Below, in pieces: positions 1-6,150 of a DNA stretch of 9,042 bases. Source of the DNA: an uncultured Acidobacteriota bacterium. Its GTDB lineage: Bacteria; Acidobacteriota; Blastocatellia; Pyrinomonadales; Pyrinomonadaceae. Made by a program: the position numbers and the translations under genes. Within the stretch, counting starts at the first letter, position 1. Each line of letters opens with the position of its first letter. The notes under the pieces are model-generated. The model was not told the DNA's origin. It saw nothing but the letters and a program-made list of their open reading frames with translations, and did not search any database. Where the stretch lies: positions 1 through 9,042 of the forward strand of contig CADEEU010000132.1 of assembly GCA_902826385.1 (NCBI GenBank). Reading direction: 5' to 3'.

Positions 1-660
1 TGTCGATGCCGTAGCATTGGCGAACTCATTCAAATCACGCTTGGTCCCTTCGTCAAGAAGCTTTACGCTTCTCACGTCAGCAAGATCGAAGCTCGATATT
101 TCCCCGATTTCCGAAGCGATCACAAGAAAGTGAGCGGTCGACGCGGGCTTATCCTTCTCACCTGCAATAACTCTCTTTTCGACTGTCAATATCGATCCCG
201 TTCCAGAGCCTTTAGTAGAGGCTACGGACACTTTGGCTCCTTGCATCTGCGAAAGTACCTCAGCGATTCCACCGCTTTCTTGGCCCCCCGATTCTGCATC
301 CACCGAAAATGGAATTTCCGCTGTGCGCGCCGAGGCGGGCATAGATGAATTGTAACTGACGGCACCGATCTTGCCCTGGCCGAGGTCAAGGACGACCATC
401 GATTTGAGCACATCGTCCACCTGGGATTGTTTGAACGACAGGTTCACCTCGGCGTTGCCCGTGACAAACCCGCGGCGTTCGATGTAGGCGACGCCGTTCG
501 AATAGAGGATCACGCGACGGATCGGCAAAGAATTCGCAATGTCGGCGACGGCTGGCGGACGACTATGTTGCTTCGCCGTAAGCCGCGTCGTTTTAATAGT
601 TTGTGCGAATCCGGAAAGGGCGCACACGAATAATGTCAGGAGGATTGATAGTCGTTTCAT
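1..660 (-). CDS. Secreted DUF4139-like protein, N-terminal 220 residues (3' end beyond window)
   Basis: An uninterrupted minus-strand frame starts at the ATG at 660-658 and stays open to the left edge (220 codons). Residues 1-20 read as a Sec signal peptide: MKRL, then a hydrophobic run, ending ALSGFAQ. From about residue 50 the protein has RRVILYSNGVAYIERRG, then a DDVLKSMVVLDLGQGKIGAV block and, at about 205-215, LLDEGTKRDLNEFANATA. From memory, this arrangement (a 'V.LY.NGV.Y.ERRG' strand followed by 'DDVLKS..VLDLG.G') occurs at the start of large exported bacterial proteins annotated as DUF4139-containing. The DUF4139 domain itself would lie outside the window, so the assignment is tentative. 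The function is unknown, and a periplasmic or envelope location is inferred from the signal peptide. The Shine-Dalgarno is weak: AGGG lies about 13 bases before the ATG. It is separated from sucC by a long spacer and probably has its own promoter. Confidence 0.75.
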   Translation of the reverse strand, partial: MKRLSILLTLFVCALSGFAQTIKTTRLTAKQHSRPPAVADIANSLPIRRVILYSNGVAYIERRGFVTGNAEVNLSFKQSQVDDVLKSMVVLDLGQGKIGAVSYNSSMPASARTAEIPFSVDAESGGQESGGIAEVLSQMQGAKVSVASTKGSGTGSILTVEKRVIAGEKDKPASTAHFLVIASEIGEISSFDLADVRSVKLLDEGTKRDLNEFANATAST

Positions 661-767
661 TGCTACAAAATTTCCCTGAAAAAGAGATGGTGCAAACTGT
701 GCTAATTGATGAGGCGAGTCGCCGTAGAGTTGCTTTAAGCGGGGATGGGCAGAAACGCGACCGCTAA

Positions 768-811
768 GGAACGTGCATACAGTCAATGGTTTGCACGTTC
801 CGTTGATCAAC
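768..811. repeat. 10-bp inverted repeat followed by a 10-bp palindrome
   Basis: GGAACGTGCA at 768-777 is exactly reverse-complemented by TGCACGTTCC at 792-801, with a 14-base spacer. Directly next to it is the perfect palindrome GTTGATCAAC at 802-811. Neither strand has a T tract after the inverted repeat, so it does not look like an intrinsic terminator. It could be a dimeric regulator site or a leader hairpin for the minus-strand gene starting at 660. Confidence 0.5.
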
Positions 812-926
812 CGAACGCGTCCTGAACGCCAGTGAAATAGCGAAGATCGTCGGACAATCTAGCTGGCCTAAATAATTGCAATCATTGCTGTTAACTGAAT
901 CGTTTCGACCGCCGTGCACGAGTGGA

Positions 927-947
927 AGCTTGGGACATGGGACACGC
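927..947. repeat. Short GACTTGG-type heptad array
   Basis: Three units in strict 7-base phase: AGCTTGG (927-933), GACATGG (934-940) and GACACGC (941-947). The same word family occurs at 6724-6751. It lies immediately downstream of the probable sucC terminator. Confidence 0.45.
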
Positions 948-956
948 CAGAGAACG

Positions 957-984
957 AAAAAGAGGCCGCGTTTCATGCTGCCTC
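957..984 (-). terminator. Probable intrinsic terminator of sucC
   Basis: Read on the minus strand, GAGGCAGC pairs with GCGGCCTC around a 7-base loop: five base pairs, one A-G mismatch, then two more pairs. It is followed by five T (961-957). It starts 24 bases after the sucC stop codon. The imperfect stem and short T tract make it weaker than the two terminators at 2224-2260 and 3895-3930. Confidence 0.55.
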
Positions 985-1008
985 CTCTCTGTTGAGCTCT
1001 TTGAGATT

Positions 1009-2178
1009 CTAGAATTCTGCGTTTGCGGCGGACACGACCTTTTCGGCGGCGTCGTTCATGCCTTCGGCGGTCAGGATGTTAATGCCGGAATCGCGCAGGA
1101 CGCGGCGGCCTTCTTCGACGTTTGTGCCTTCTAGGCGGGCGACGATCGGGATCGATACGCCGAGGTTCTTGGCGGCAGCGACGACGCCGTTGGCGACCAT
1201 GTCACAACGGACGATACCTCCGAAGATGTTGATCAGAACGGCCTTGACGTTGTCGTCCGCGAGCAGAATTTTGAACGCCTGCTCGACGCGCTCCTGCGAG
1301 GCTCCGCCGCCGACATCGAGAAAGTTGGCCGGTTCGCCGCCGGCGAGTTTGATGATGTCCATCGTCGCCATTGCCAAACCGGCGCCGTTAACCATGCAGC
1401 CGATGTTGCCGTCGAGCTTGATGTAGTTAAGGTCGTATTTCGACGCTTCGATCTCGAGAGGTTCTTCTTCATTGAGATCACGAAGTTCGACGTAATCTTT
1501 ATGGCGAAACATCGCGTTGTCGTCGAAGTTGACTTTAGCGTCGAGCGCGATAAGGCGGTTGTCTTTGGTAAGCAGAAACGGATTGATCTCAACCAGCGAT
1601 GCATCCATCTTTTCGTAAGCATCGTAAAGCGAGAGCATGAATCTCGTAGCCTGATTGACCAGGTCGTTCGGGATGCCAAGTCCGAAGGCAAGCTTCCGGG
1701 CCTGAAATCCGCGAAGCCCGACCGACGGATCGATTGTTTCTTTCAGGATCAATTCGGGCGTTTCTTCGGCGACCTTTTCGATCTCCATTCCGCCCGCGGA
1801 CGACGCCATAAAGACGTTGCGGCCAGTAACGCGGTCGAGCGTAATGCCCAGGTAAAACTCCTTGTCGATCGGCAAGCCTTCTTCGATCAGCAGTGTCTTG
1901 ACCTCGCGGCCTTCGGGACCGGTTTGATGCGTGACCAACTGCATCCCAAGGATCTCGGACGCGACCTGCTTCGCCTCTTCCGGCGATTTGGCAATTTTGA
2001 CGCCGCCGCCCTTACCTCGGCCGCCGGCATGAATTTGGGCCTTTACGACTACGACGTCCGTACCGAGTTCTCGTGCTGCCGCTTCGGCCTCTTCAAGCGT
2101 GCGTGCGACGATGCCGCGGGGAACGGGAACATCGTAATCCTTGAGAAGAGCTTTGCCCTGATATTCGTGAATTTTCAT
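1009..2178 (-). CDS. sucC: Succinate-CoA ligase (ADP-forming) subunit beta
   Basis: Beta subunit of succinyl-CoA synthetase, the TCA-cycle enzyme that interconverts succinyl-CoA and succinate with substrate-level phosphorylation of ADP or GDP; cytoplasmic, working with SucD as a heterotetramer. The 389-residue product is full length (the E. coli protein has 388) and begins with the typical MKIHEYQGKALL. The ATP-grasp residues fall at the same numbers as in E. coli: K46, GRG 53-55, E99, E107, N199 (in VEINPF) and D213 (ALDAK). The C-terminal ligase half has VNGAGLAMATMD (263-274, with N264), LDVGGGA (287-293) and NIFGGIVRCD (317-326). There is no strong Shine-Dalgarno; the leader reads CATAAAAAAGT before ATG. 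sucD, usually adjacent and downstream, is absent: the next gene is the unrelated secreted protein at 660. A promoter candidate overlaps the upstream terminator. Confidence 0.98.
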   Translation of the reverse strand: MKIHEYQGKALLKDYDVPVPRGIVARTLEEAEAAARELGTDVVVVKAQIHAGGRGKGGGVKIAKSPEEAKQVASEILGMQLVTHQTGPEGREVKTLLIEEGLPIDKEFYLGITLDRVTGRNVFMASSAGGMEIEKVAEETPELILKETIDPSVGLRGFQARKLAFGLGIPNDLVNQATRFMLSLYDAYEKMDASLVEINPFLLTKDNRLIALDAKVNFDDNAMFRHKDYVELRDLNEEEPLEIEASKYDLNYIKLDGNIGCMVNGAGLAMATMDIIKLAGGEPANFLDVGGGASQERVEQAFKILLADDNVKAVLINIFGGIVRCDMVANGVVAAAKNLGVSIPIVARLEGTNVEEGRRVLRDSGINILTAEGMNDAAEKVVSAANAEF

Positions 2179-2205
2179 ACTTTTTTATGAAAGGCCGGAA
2201 CCAAA

Positions 2206-2234
2206 AGTTTAGCTTTCGAAGGTAAAAAAGGCAA
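2206..2234 (-). promoter_or_regulatory. Candidate sigma70-type promoter of sucC
   Basis: On the minus strand, TTGCCT (2234-2229) is separated by 17 bases from TAAACT (2211-2206), about 28 bases before the sucC ATG. The -35 overlaps the 3' arm and T tract of the preceding terminator. Only about 45 bases separate that terminator from the start codon, so a promoter has to lie here if sucC is transcribed independently. The -10 match is only moderate (four of six). Confidence 0.4.
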
Positions 2235-2260
2235 AAGCGGCAATAAAAGCCGCCCTTGCC
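2224..2260 (-). terminator. Intrinsic terminator after the lipoprotein gene
   Basis: On the minus strand, GGCAAGGGCGGC (2260-2249) pairs along all 12 positions, with two G-U pairs, with GCCGCTTTTGCC (2241-2230) across a 7-base loop. Six T follow (2229-2224). The other strand has no T tract after the stem, so it acts on minus-strand transcripts. It ends the metallopeptidase-lipoprotein transcript and separates it from sucC. Confidence 0.9.
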
Positions 2261-2284
2261 TCATTAGTACTTCGGGAACTTGAT

Positions 2285-2887
2285 TTATCGGTTATATACG
2301 GTCGTGTAAACCTCGATCTTCGACAATTTCCAGTCGCCGCTTTCGTTTATGTAGTTCAGATCGAAAGTCGTGGCGTTCGGCGAGGTAGGATATTCACCTG
2401 CGAGTTCCAGTAAATGATAGCCGCCTTCTTTTCTGGTCTTTTTGGTCTTGATCGTTGCGGTCATTTCCTCGATCTCTCCAAACGAGGCCCGGCCGTCGAT
2501 AAACTTCTGAAACAGTCCTTTCATTGCCTCGGCACTCGTCTGTTTCTGCCAGGGCTTGCAGGCTTTGGAATGAAACTTGGTGAAATCGGCTTTGGCAATA
2601 GCGTCGTTAAAGTCGAGCATCGTTTCTTTCGCCAGGTCCTGAAGCTGGCCGTCCGTAGGCAGAGCACCTTTAGAGGCGTCGGGTTTCGGCTCTTTCTGTT
2701 TTACGGTACTCGTATTTGCCGACGTGGTCGACGAGTTGCTCTCGGCCGTGTTGTCGTTTTTGCCCAGGTTGGCAAGGTCCTTATTGCAAGTACAACCGAG
2801 AGCAATGGCTCCGATCAGCGCAAAAGCCATCAGGCCGTTAAGACGGGCGTCCTTACCGAAGAAAAGGGTAGATGCGAATTTTTTCAT
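2285..2887 (-). CDS. Small lipoprotein with a probable NTF2-like C-terminal domain
   Basis: The product has 200 residues. I chose the ATG at 2887 because GGAG sits six bases before it; a TTG four codons upstream is less likely. Residues 1-31 form a long signal sequence with a hydrophobic stretch from about L19, ending AIALGC with candidate lipidated Cys32. Residues 35-75 are a low-complexity Asn/Ser/Thr/Lys linker, typical of surface or periplasmic lipoproteins. The remaining ~125 residues alternate helix and strand (LDFNDAIAKADFTKFHSKAC, then F.KFIDGR, and a terminal DLNYINESGDWKLSKIEVY). That ending, polar turn then 'GDWKLSKIEVY', resembles NTF2-like/DUF4019-type domains in exported proteins. 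No catalytic residues are evident. It starts 25 bases after the metallopeptidase stop codon and probably shares its mRNA. The function is unknown, and NTF2-like is an inference from pattern only. Confidence 0.85.
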   Translation of the reverse strand: MKKFASTLFFGKDARLNGLMAFALIGAIALGCTCNKDLANLGKNDNTAESNSSTTSANTSTVKQKEPKPDASKGALPTDGQLQDLAKETMLDFNDAIAKADFTKFHSKACKPWQKQTSAEAMKGLFQKFIDGRASFGEIEEMTATIKTKKTRKEGGYHLLELAGEYPTSPNATTFDLNYINESGDWKLSKIEVYTTVYNR

Positions 2888-2912
2888 AGGTTTCTCCAAA
2901 GTAGTAAGAAAA

Positions 2913-3809
2913 TCAATTCTTTCGCCATGGTTCCAGCAAATTTATCCAACTGTCGACCGCTCTTTGATATTCGCCCTGACAGCGTCCGGCGCGTTCTTTG
3001 GGCAAATAACCACTTTCGACGATCTTTTGATTGTTTGCCGGATCGGAGCCGTAAATCATGCAAAGCGAGTTATAAAAGCGTTGTTCGCGGAGCAGGTGCT
3101 CGTCGGCCAGATTTCGATTTGAATTGTCGCCTTGTTTCGACTCAATGGCAAATGCATCGGCGGCAGCGTAAACCGCGCGGACGCCTTCTTCACCCAGCTC
3201 TTTCAGATTTATATATGCAGAGCATTTGTCGGCGGCGTCTTCCTCGTTACCCGCGACCGGCAGCTTGTATTGGTCGATCAGGGCATGAGCGATCTCGTGA
3301 AGAAATACGAACCTTACTGCGTCGTTCATTTTTAAGTCAGCTTTTTCTTCCGGCGTCCCGTCCGATTTGAACACCCGATAAAAGTGTTCCATCAGCTCGT
3401 AACACATAGTAACCGACCGGTCGTTTGCGTCATAAAACGCGTTGGCCTCTTTGCAATCCTTCGTGCGGAGATAGATATCGCGCGGCAAACTGAGCTTGCC
3501 GTTAAGTTTTTCGGCGGCATTTTCAAGCAGCTTCGCCTCCTTTACCTGGCGGTCAATCTCCTTGTATCTCGGCGTGCGGATCTCAAGATGCTGAACGATG
3601 AAGTTACCTTCGTCGTTCTTTTTTCCTTTGGAAAAAGGAGCGGCGCTTACCGGAACGGCCGCGTTCGAGTTCGATTCGCCGACAAAAACGTCCGGTGTTT
3701 CATCATGGGATGCCGAACGGTTGGAGCTGCAAAAACACGCGGTGGCAAGAAACAGCACTCCGGCAGCAAAGATGAAGTTCAGCAGGTTGTATCGAGATTT
3801 ATCGCTCAT
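2913..3809 (-). CDS. DUF4344-like putative metallopeptidase, lipoprotein
   Basis: Product of 298 residues. Start chosen at the ATG at 3809, giving a compact signal peptide (MSDKSRYNLLNF, then a hydrophobic run) ending LATAC with candidate lipidated Cys25; a GTG 11 codons upstream would only add a polar extension. A polar linker runs to about residue 70. The zinc-protease motif HEIAH is at 171-175, inside VFLHEIAHALID. It is followed by GNEEDAAD (187-194), likely supplying the third metal ligand. Further on are LADEHLLREQRFYNSLCMIYG (from about 234) and a Cys-containing C terminus ERAGRCQGEY. This order (HExxH, then N/R-EEDAAD, then DEH...QRFYN..C..YGSDP) is what I recall for DUF4344 (putative metallopeptidase). 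Substrate unknown; predicted to act at the envelope. It heads a two-gene unit with the lipoprotein at 2887. A cluster of TGTGACG half-sites lies 28-63 bases upstream. Confidence 0.88.
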   Translation of the reverse strand: MSDKSRYNLLNFIFAAGVLFLATACFCSSNRSASHDETPDVFVGESNSNAAVPVSAAPFSKGKKNDEGNFIVQHLEIRTPRYKEIDRQVKEAKLLENAAEKLNGKLSLPRDIYLRTKDCKEANAFYDANDRSVTMCYELMEHFYRVFKSDGTPEEKADLKMNDAVRFVFLHEIAHALIDQYKLPVAGNEEDAADKCSAYINLKELGEEGVRAVYAAADAFAIESKQGDNSNRNLADEHLLREQRFYNSLCMIYGSDPANNQKIVESGYLPKERAGRCQGEYQRAVDSWINLLEPWRKN

Positions 3810-3836
3810 TAACGACCCGGAAGGAAGTTTTTTTCC

Positions 3837-3872
3837 CGTCACATGTGTGACGAAATCGGATGATGTGTGACG
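3837..3872. promoter_or_regulatory. Cluster of three TGTGACG half-sites upstream of the metallopeptidase gene
   Basis: CGTCACA (3837-3843) and TGTGACG (3846-3852) form a 7-bp inverted repeat around two bases. A second TGTGACG at 3866-3872 is part of an exact 10-base direct repeat ATGTGTGACG (3843-3852 and 3863-3872) with 20-base spacing, about two helical turns. The cluster lies between the pepA terminator and the metallopeptidase start codon, where an operator would be expected. The half-site resembles the TGTGA of CRP/FNR-type regulators, but the geometry is everted or direct rather than TGTGA-N6-TCACA, so no regulator is named. Confidence 0.45.
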
Positions 3873-3894
3873 CTCTTGCTAACCTGATTTTGCG

Positions 3895-3930
3895 AAAAGA
3901 AAAGGCCGGTAAACGCAAAATTTACCAGCC
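3895..3930 (-). terminator. Intrinsic terminator of pepA
   Basis: On the minus strand, GGCTGGTAAA (3930-3921) pairs with TTTACCGGCC (3913-3904) along 10 positions, with one G-U, around a 7-base loop. TTTTCTTTT follows (3903-3895). It starts 27 bases after the pepA stop codon and separates pepA from the metallopeptidase unit. Confidence 0.9.
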
Positions 3931-3957
3931 ATTATCGACGATATGAATTGCCATTGT

Positions 3958-5457
3958 CTATTGGTACTTCTCGACCAGCGACAGCAGCGTTCTGACCGCG
4001 ACACCGGTTGGTCCTTTGGCTTGGTGCGGTTTAGCTGAATCACTCCACGCGGTGCCGGCGATATCTAGATGCGCCCACTTTGCCTTATCGATAAATTCCT
4101 GAATAAACACAGCGCCCATGATCGTTCCAGCCTTGCCTCGCGGTCCGATGTTCTTTATGTCCGCGATGTCGGATTTGATCTGTTTGCTGTATTCCTTACT
4201 AAGCGGAAGCTGCCAAAAGCCTTCGCCGTTTTCCTTTCCACAGGCGATGATCTCATCGACAAGTGCCTGGTCGTTACCCATAATCCCGGTGTTCTGATCG
4301 CCGAGTGCGATGATCACGGCACCGGTAAGCGTGGCCATGTCGACGATACGATTCGCTCCCTGCTTTTCCGCATAAGCAACGGCGTCGGCGAGGATCAGTC
4401 GGCCTTCCGCATCGGTATTCAATATCTCGATGGTCTTGCCGTTAGAAGCGGTTACCACATCGCTTGGACGAGTCGCTTTGCCATCCGGCATATTTTCGAC
4501 GGCAGCTACGATTCCGAGCACGGGGATCGTCGGCTTCAGCAACGCAATTGCCCGCATCGTGCCAAGCACCGTCGCTCCGCCCGACATGTCGTATTTCATG
4601 GCATCCATGCCTTCGCCGGGTTTGAGTGAGATGCCGCCTGTATCGAACGTAATGCCTTTGCCGACAAGTGCGAGCAGATCGCCTTTCTCGGCCGTGTTCT
4701 TTTCAGGCGAGTAACGCAGGATGATCAGTTTTGCCGGCTGTTCCGAGCCTTTTGAGACGCTTAGAAGCGAACCCATGCCAAGTTTTTCCATCTTGGCTTC
4801 ATCAAGCACCTCATACTTCAGGCCCGTTTCGTTTGCCATCGCCTGGGCACGATTTGCCATCTCGGTCGGCGTCAAAATGTTCGGCGGCTCGTTGGCAAGA
4901 TCGCGCGTAAAGTTCATCGCTTCGCCGACGATGCGTCCTCGCTCCAAGCCCTTCTTTAGATCGGACGGCGATGCTCCATCAATGCAGACAACCAGCCTTG
5001 AAACCAGCTTTTCCTTTTTGTCCTTGGTTTTATACTTATCAAGCTCGAATTGGCTTGTGACAAACCCCTGTGCCGCTGCTTGCGCGACGGCAGTCGGATC
5101 GCCCTCGTGACGAGGGAGAAATGCGAATTTCTTGTGGTTTCGTGTTCGAAGGTAACGGGTTGCACAGCCGGAGGCGGCGGCGACCTCAGACATCGTGTAA
5201 TCGGCCTTGTCGCCAACGCCCAGCAGCATGATGGATCGGGCTTTAACCTTGCCTTTCGGGGCAAAACGAAGCAGTGCGGTTTGGCCCTTTTCACCCTTAA
5301 AATTTTCGGATTTTACGACCGAGCTTAAAGCGCCACGGGCCAACGCGTCCATTTCTTTCAACACGCCCGAAGTGGCTTTTTCGCCCTTGAAAAAGACCAC
5401 AACCAACGCTTCCGCGTTAGCTTCCTTAAATCTGCCGGTTATTCCCTGAAACTCCAT
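3958..5457 (-). CDS. pepA: Leucyl aminopeptidase (M17 family cytosol aminopeptidase)
   Basis: Dinuclear-metal M17 exopeptidase that removes N-terminal residues, classically leucine, from peptides in the cytoplasm; the family is hexameric. The product has 499 residues from the ATG at 5457, where AGAGG is placed six bases upstream (a TTG one codon earlier would be too close to it). Counting from this ATG, the C-terminal catalytic domain shows GKGITFDTGGISLKPG (266-281; K267, D272 and K279), D290 in KYDMSGGA, and the signature NTDAEGRL (347-354; D349, E351, R353). These match the metal ligands and catalytic Lys/Arg known for E. coli PepA. The N-terminal half is the more variable macro-like M17 domain. 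No signal peptide is present. It lies 58 bases downstream of smpB on the same strand with no terminator between them, so the two are probably co-transcribed. Some family members also bind DNA; nothing here shows that. Confidence 0.96.
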   Translation of the reverse strand: MEFQGITGRFKEANAEALVVVFFKGEKATSGVLKEMDALARGALSSVVKSENFKGEKGQTALLRFAPKGKVKARSIMLLGVGDKADYTMSEVAAASGCATRYLRTRNHKKFAFLPRHEGDPTAVAQAAAQGFVTSQFELDKYKTKDKKEKLVSRLVVCIDGASPSDLKKGLERGRIVGEAMNFTRDLANEPPNILTPTEMANRAQAMANETGLKYEVLDEAKMEKLGMGSLLSVSKGSEQPAKLIILRYSPEKNTAEKGDLLALVGKGITFDTGGISLKPGEGMDAMKYDMSGGATVLGTMRAIALLKPTIPVLGIVAAVENMPDGKATRPSDVVTASNGKTIEILNTDAEGRLILADAVAYAEKQGANRIVDMATLTGAVIIALGDQNTGIMGNDQALVDEIIACGKENGEGFWQLPLSKEYSKQIKSDIADIKNIGPRGKAGTIMGAVFIQEFIDKAKWAHLDIAGTAWSDSAKPHQAKGPTGVAVRTLLSLVEKYQ

Positions 5458-5515
5458 CAAATTCCTCTATGTCGGACTGTACTGAAATGCTCGAAAAACG
5501 TTGTCATACCTTAAC

Positions 5516-5974
5516 TTATCTGGACTGTTCTTTCAACTGCTGGCGGGTTTCGCGGTCGATCGTCTTGCGCATTTCGGTTTCGCGTTTATCGTACAGCTTT
5601 TTGCCCTTGGCCACGCCGATCTCGAACTTGATTCTGCCGTTCTTCCAGTAAATCGAGGTTACAACCAGTGTCATGCCCTTTTGCGTGGTTTCTCGTTCGA
5701 CTTTTTCGATCTCTTTTTTGTGGAGAAGCAGTTTACGGGTCCGGAGCGGGTCATGATTTTGCTTATTTCCGTGAGAATAGTGTGAAATATGAGCATTAAA
5801 GAGCCAGACTTCGCCATCTTTTACACTGACGTAGGAATCCTTTAACTGTACACGCCCCGCCATGATACTTTTTACCTCGGTACCGACCAGAACCGCTCCG
5901 GCTTCGTACTTATCAAGAATGTAAAATTCATGAAAAGCCTGGCGATTATTAAGTATTTCCTTGTCTGTGGACAT
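5516..5974 (-). CDS. smpB: SsrA-binding protein SmpB
   Basis: SmpB binds the tRNA-like part of tmRNA and delivers it to stalled ribosomes for trans-translation, which tags the nascent chain for proteolysis. The product has 152 residues, normal for the family. It shows the conserved opening NRQAFHEFYILDKYEAG followed by GTEVKS (about 32-37), NAHISHY (61-67), DPLRTRKLLLHKKEI (75-89), and GVAKGKKLYDKRE (119-131). It ends with the basic tail (KTIDRETRQQLKEQSR) that inserts into the mRNA channel. The start is the ATG at 5974. There is no Shine-Dalgarno; upstream is a pyrimidine-rich stretch formed by the heptad array at 5981-6015. No ssrA (tmRNA) gene is in the window. It is divergent from tRNA-Gln, and pepA follows on the same strand. 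Confidence 0.97.
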   Translation of the reverse strand: MSTDKEILNNRQAFHEFYILDKYEAGAVLVGTEVKSIMAGRVQLKDSYVSVKDGEVWLFNAHISHYSHGNKQNHDPLRTRKLLLHKKEIEKVERETTQKGMTLVVTSIYWKNGRIKFEIGVAKGKKLYDKRETEMRKTIDRETRQQLKEQSR

Positions 5975-5980
5975 CAGGTT

Positions 5981-6015
5981 AAAAAGTAGAAAGTAAAAGG
6001 GTAAAAGTCAAAAGC
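5981..6015. repeat. NAAAAGT heptad array between smpB and tRNA-Gln
   Basis: Five units in strict 7-base phase: AAAAAGT, AGAAAGT, AAAAGGG, TAAAAGT, CAAAAGC. Columns 3 and 4 are A in every unit and column 6 is always G. The array begins seven bases upstream of the smpB start codon, so it would form most of the smpB 5' leader, read there as a T/C-rich strand. Confidence 0.6.
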
Positions 6016-6030
6016 AAGATAAAGTGCGGT

Positions 6031-6060
6031 TTGACAAATCTCGATTTCGACACGTAAATT
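6031..6060 (+). promoter_or_regulatory. Sigma70-type promoter of tRNA-Gln
   Basis: A consensus -35 TTGACA (6031-6036) is followed after 18 bases by TAAATT (6055-6060). Transcription would start near 6067, about five bases before the mature tRNA. A small inverted repeat (AAATC-TC-GATTT, 6036-6047) lies in the spacer. Confidence 0.65.
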
Positions 6061-6071
6061 ATTACTTACGC

Positions 6072-6145
6072 TGGGAGATCGTCTAATGGTAGGACTGCAG
6101 TCTCTGGATCTGCCTATCGGGGTTCGAATCCCTGTCTCCCAGCCA
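6072..6145 (+). tRNA. tRNA-Gln (anticodon CUG), CCA encoded
   Basis: The 74 bases fold as a complete cloverleaf. The acceptor TGGGAGA pairs with TCTCCCA over all seven pairs. The D arm is GTCT-AATGGTA-GGAC. The anticodon arm is GCAGT-CTCTGGA-TCTGC with anticodon CTG at positions 34-36, reading CAG codons. The variable loop has four bases, the T arm is CGGGG-TTCGAAT-CCCTG, the discriminator is G73, and CCA is encoded at 6143-6145. A U-U opposition closes the anticodon stem (31-39). The base before the tRNA is C, which could pair with G73. The U1-A72 first pair and G73 are typical of bacterial tRNA-Gln. Confidence 0.95.
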
Positions 6146-6150
6146 ATTTT

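Larger units (their letters stand above)
661..1008. other. 348-base intergenic region between sucC and the DUF4139-like gene
   Basis: I see no convincing gene here. It contains a probable sucC terminator (957-984), a short GACTTGG-type heptad array (927-947), a perfect 10-bp inverted repeat (768-777 with 792-801) and an adjacent palindrome (802-811). The promoter of the downstream minus-strand gene should lie around 680-800, but no clear -35/-10 pair stands out. A 70-codon minus-strand frame (976-764) begins behind an AGGAGG, but its start overlaps the terminator hairpin and its product looks like random sequence (see rejected items). Confidence 0.6.

Noticed and set aside
764..976. A 70-codon minus-strand frame downstream of sucC, starting with MKRG behind an AGGAGG four bases upstream.
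   Set aside because: The Shine-Dalgarno and ATG lie inside the hairpin that, with its five-T tail, reads as the sucC terminator. The frame runs through the heptad array and the inverted repeat, and its product has no domain, signal peptide or family look. Conservation of the reading frame in relatives would change this view.
1501..2190. A 229-codon open frame on the plus strand.
   Set aside because: It is antisense to sucC, whose identity is certain. Such frames arise from the codon bias of the real gene.
2414..3370. A 318-codon open frame on the plus strand.
   Set aside because: It lies antisense to the lipoprotein and metallopeptidase genes, which have signal peptides, an HExxH motif and terminators. 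Its own translation is Arg/Ser/Cys-rich without recognisable domains.
3810..3842. A GTG start giving an 11-residue longer metallopeptidase.
   Set aside because: The extension would place a polar stretch before the signal peptide and would overlap the half-site cluster; the ATG at 3809 gives a normal lipoprotein signal.
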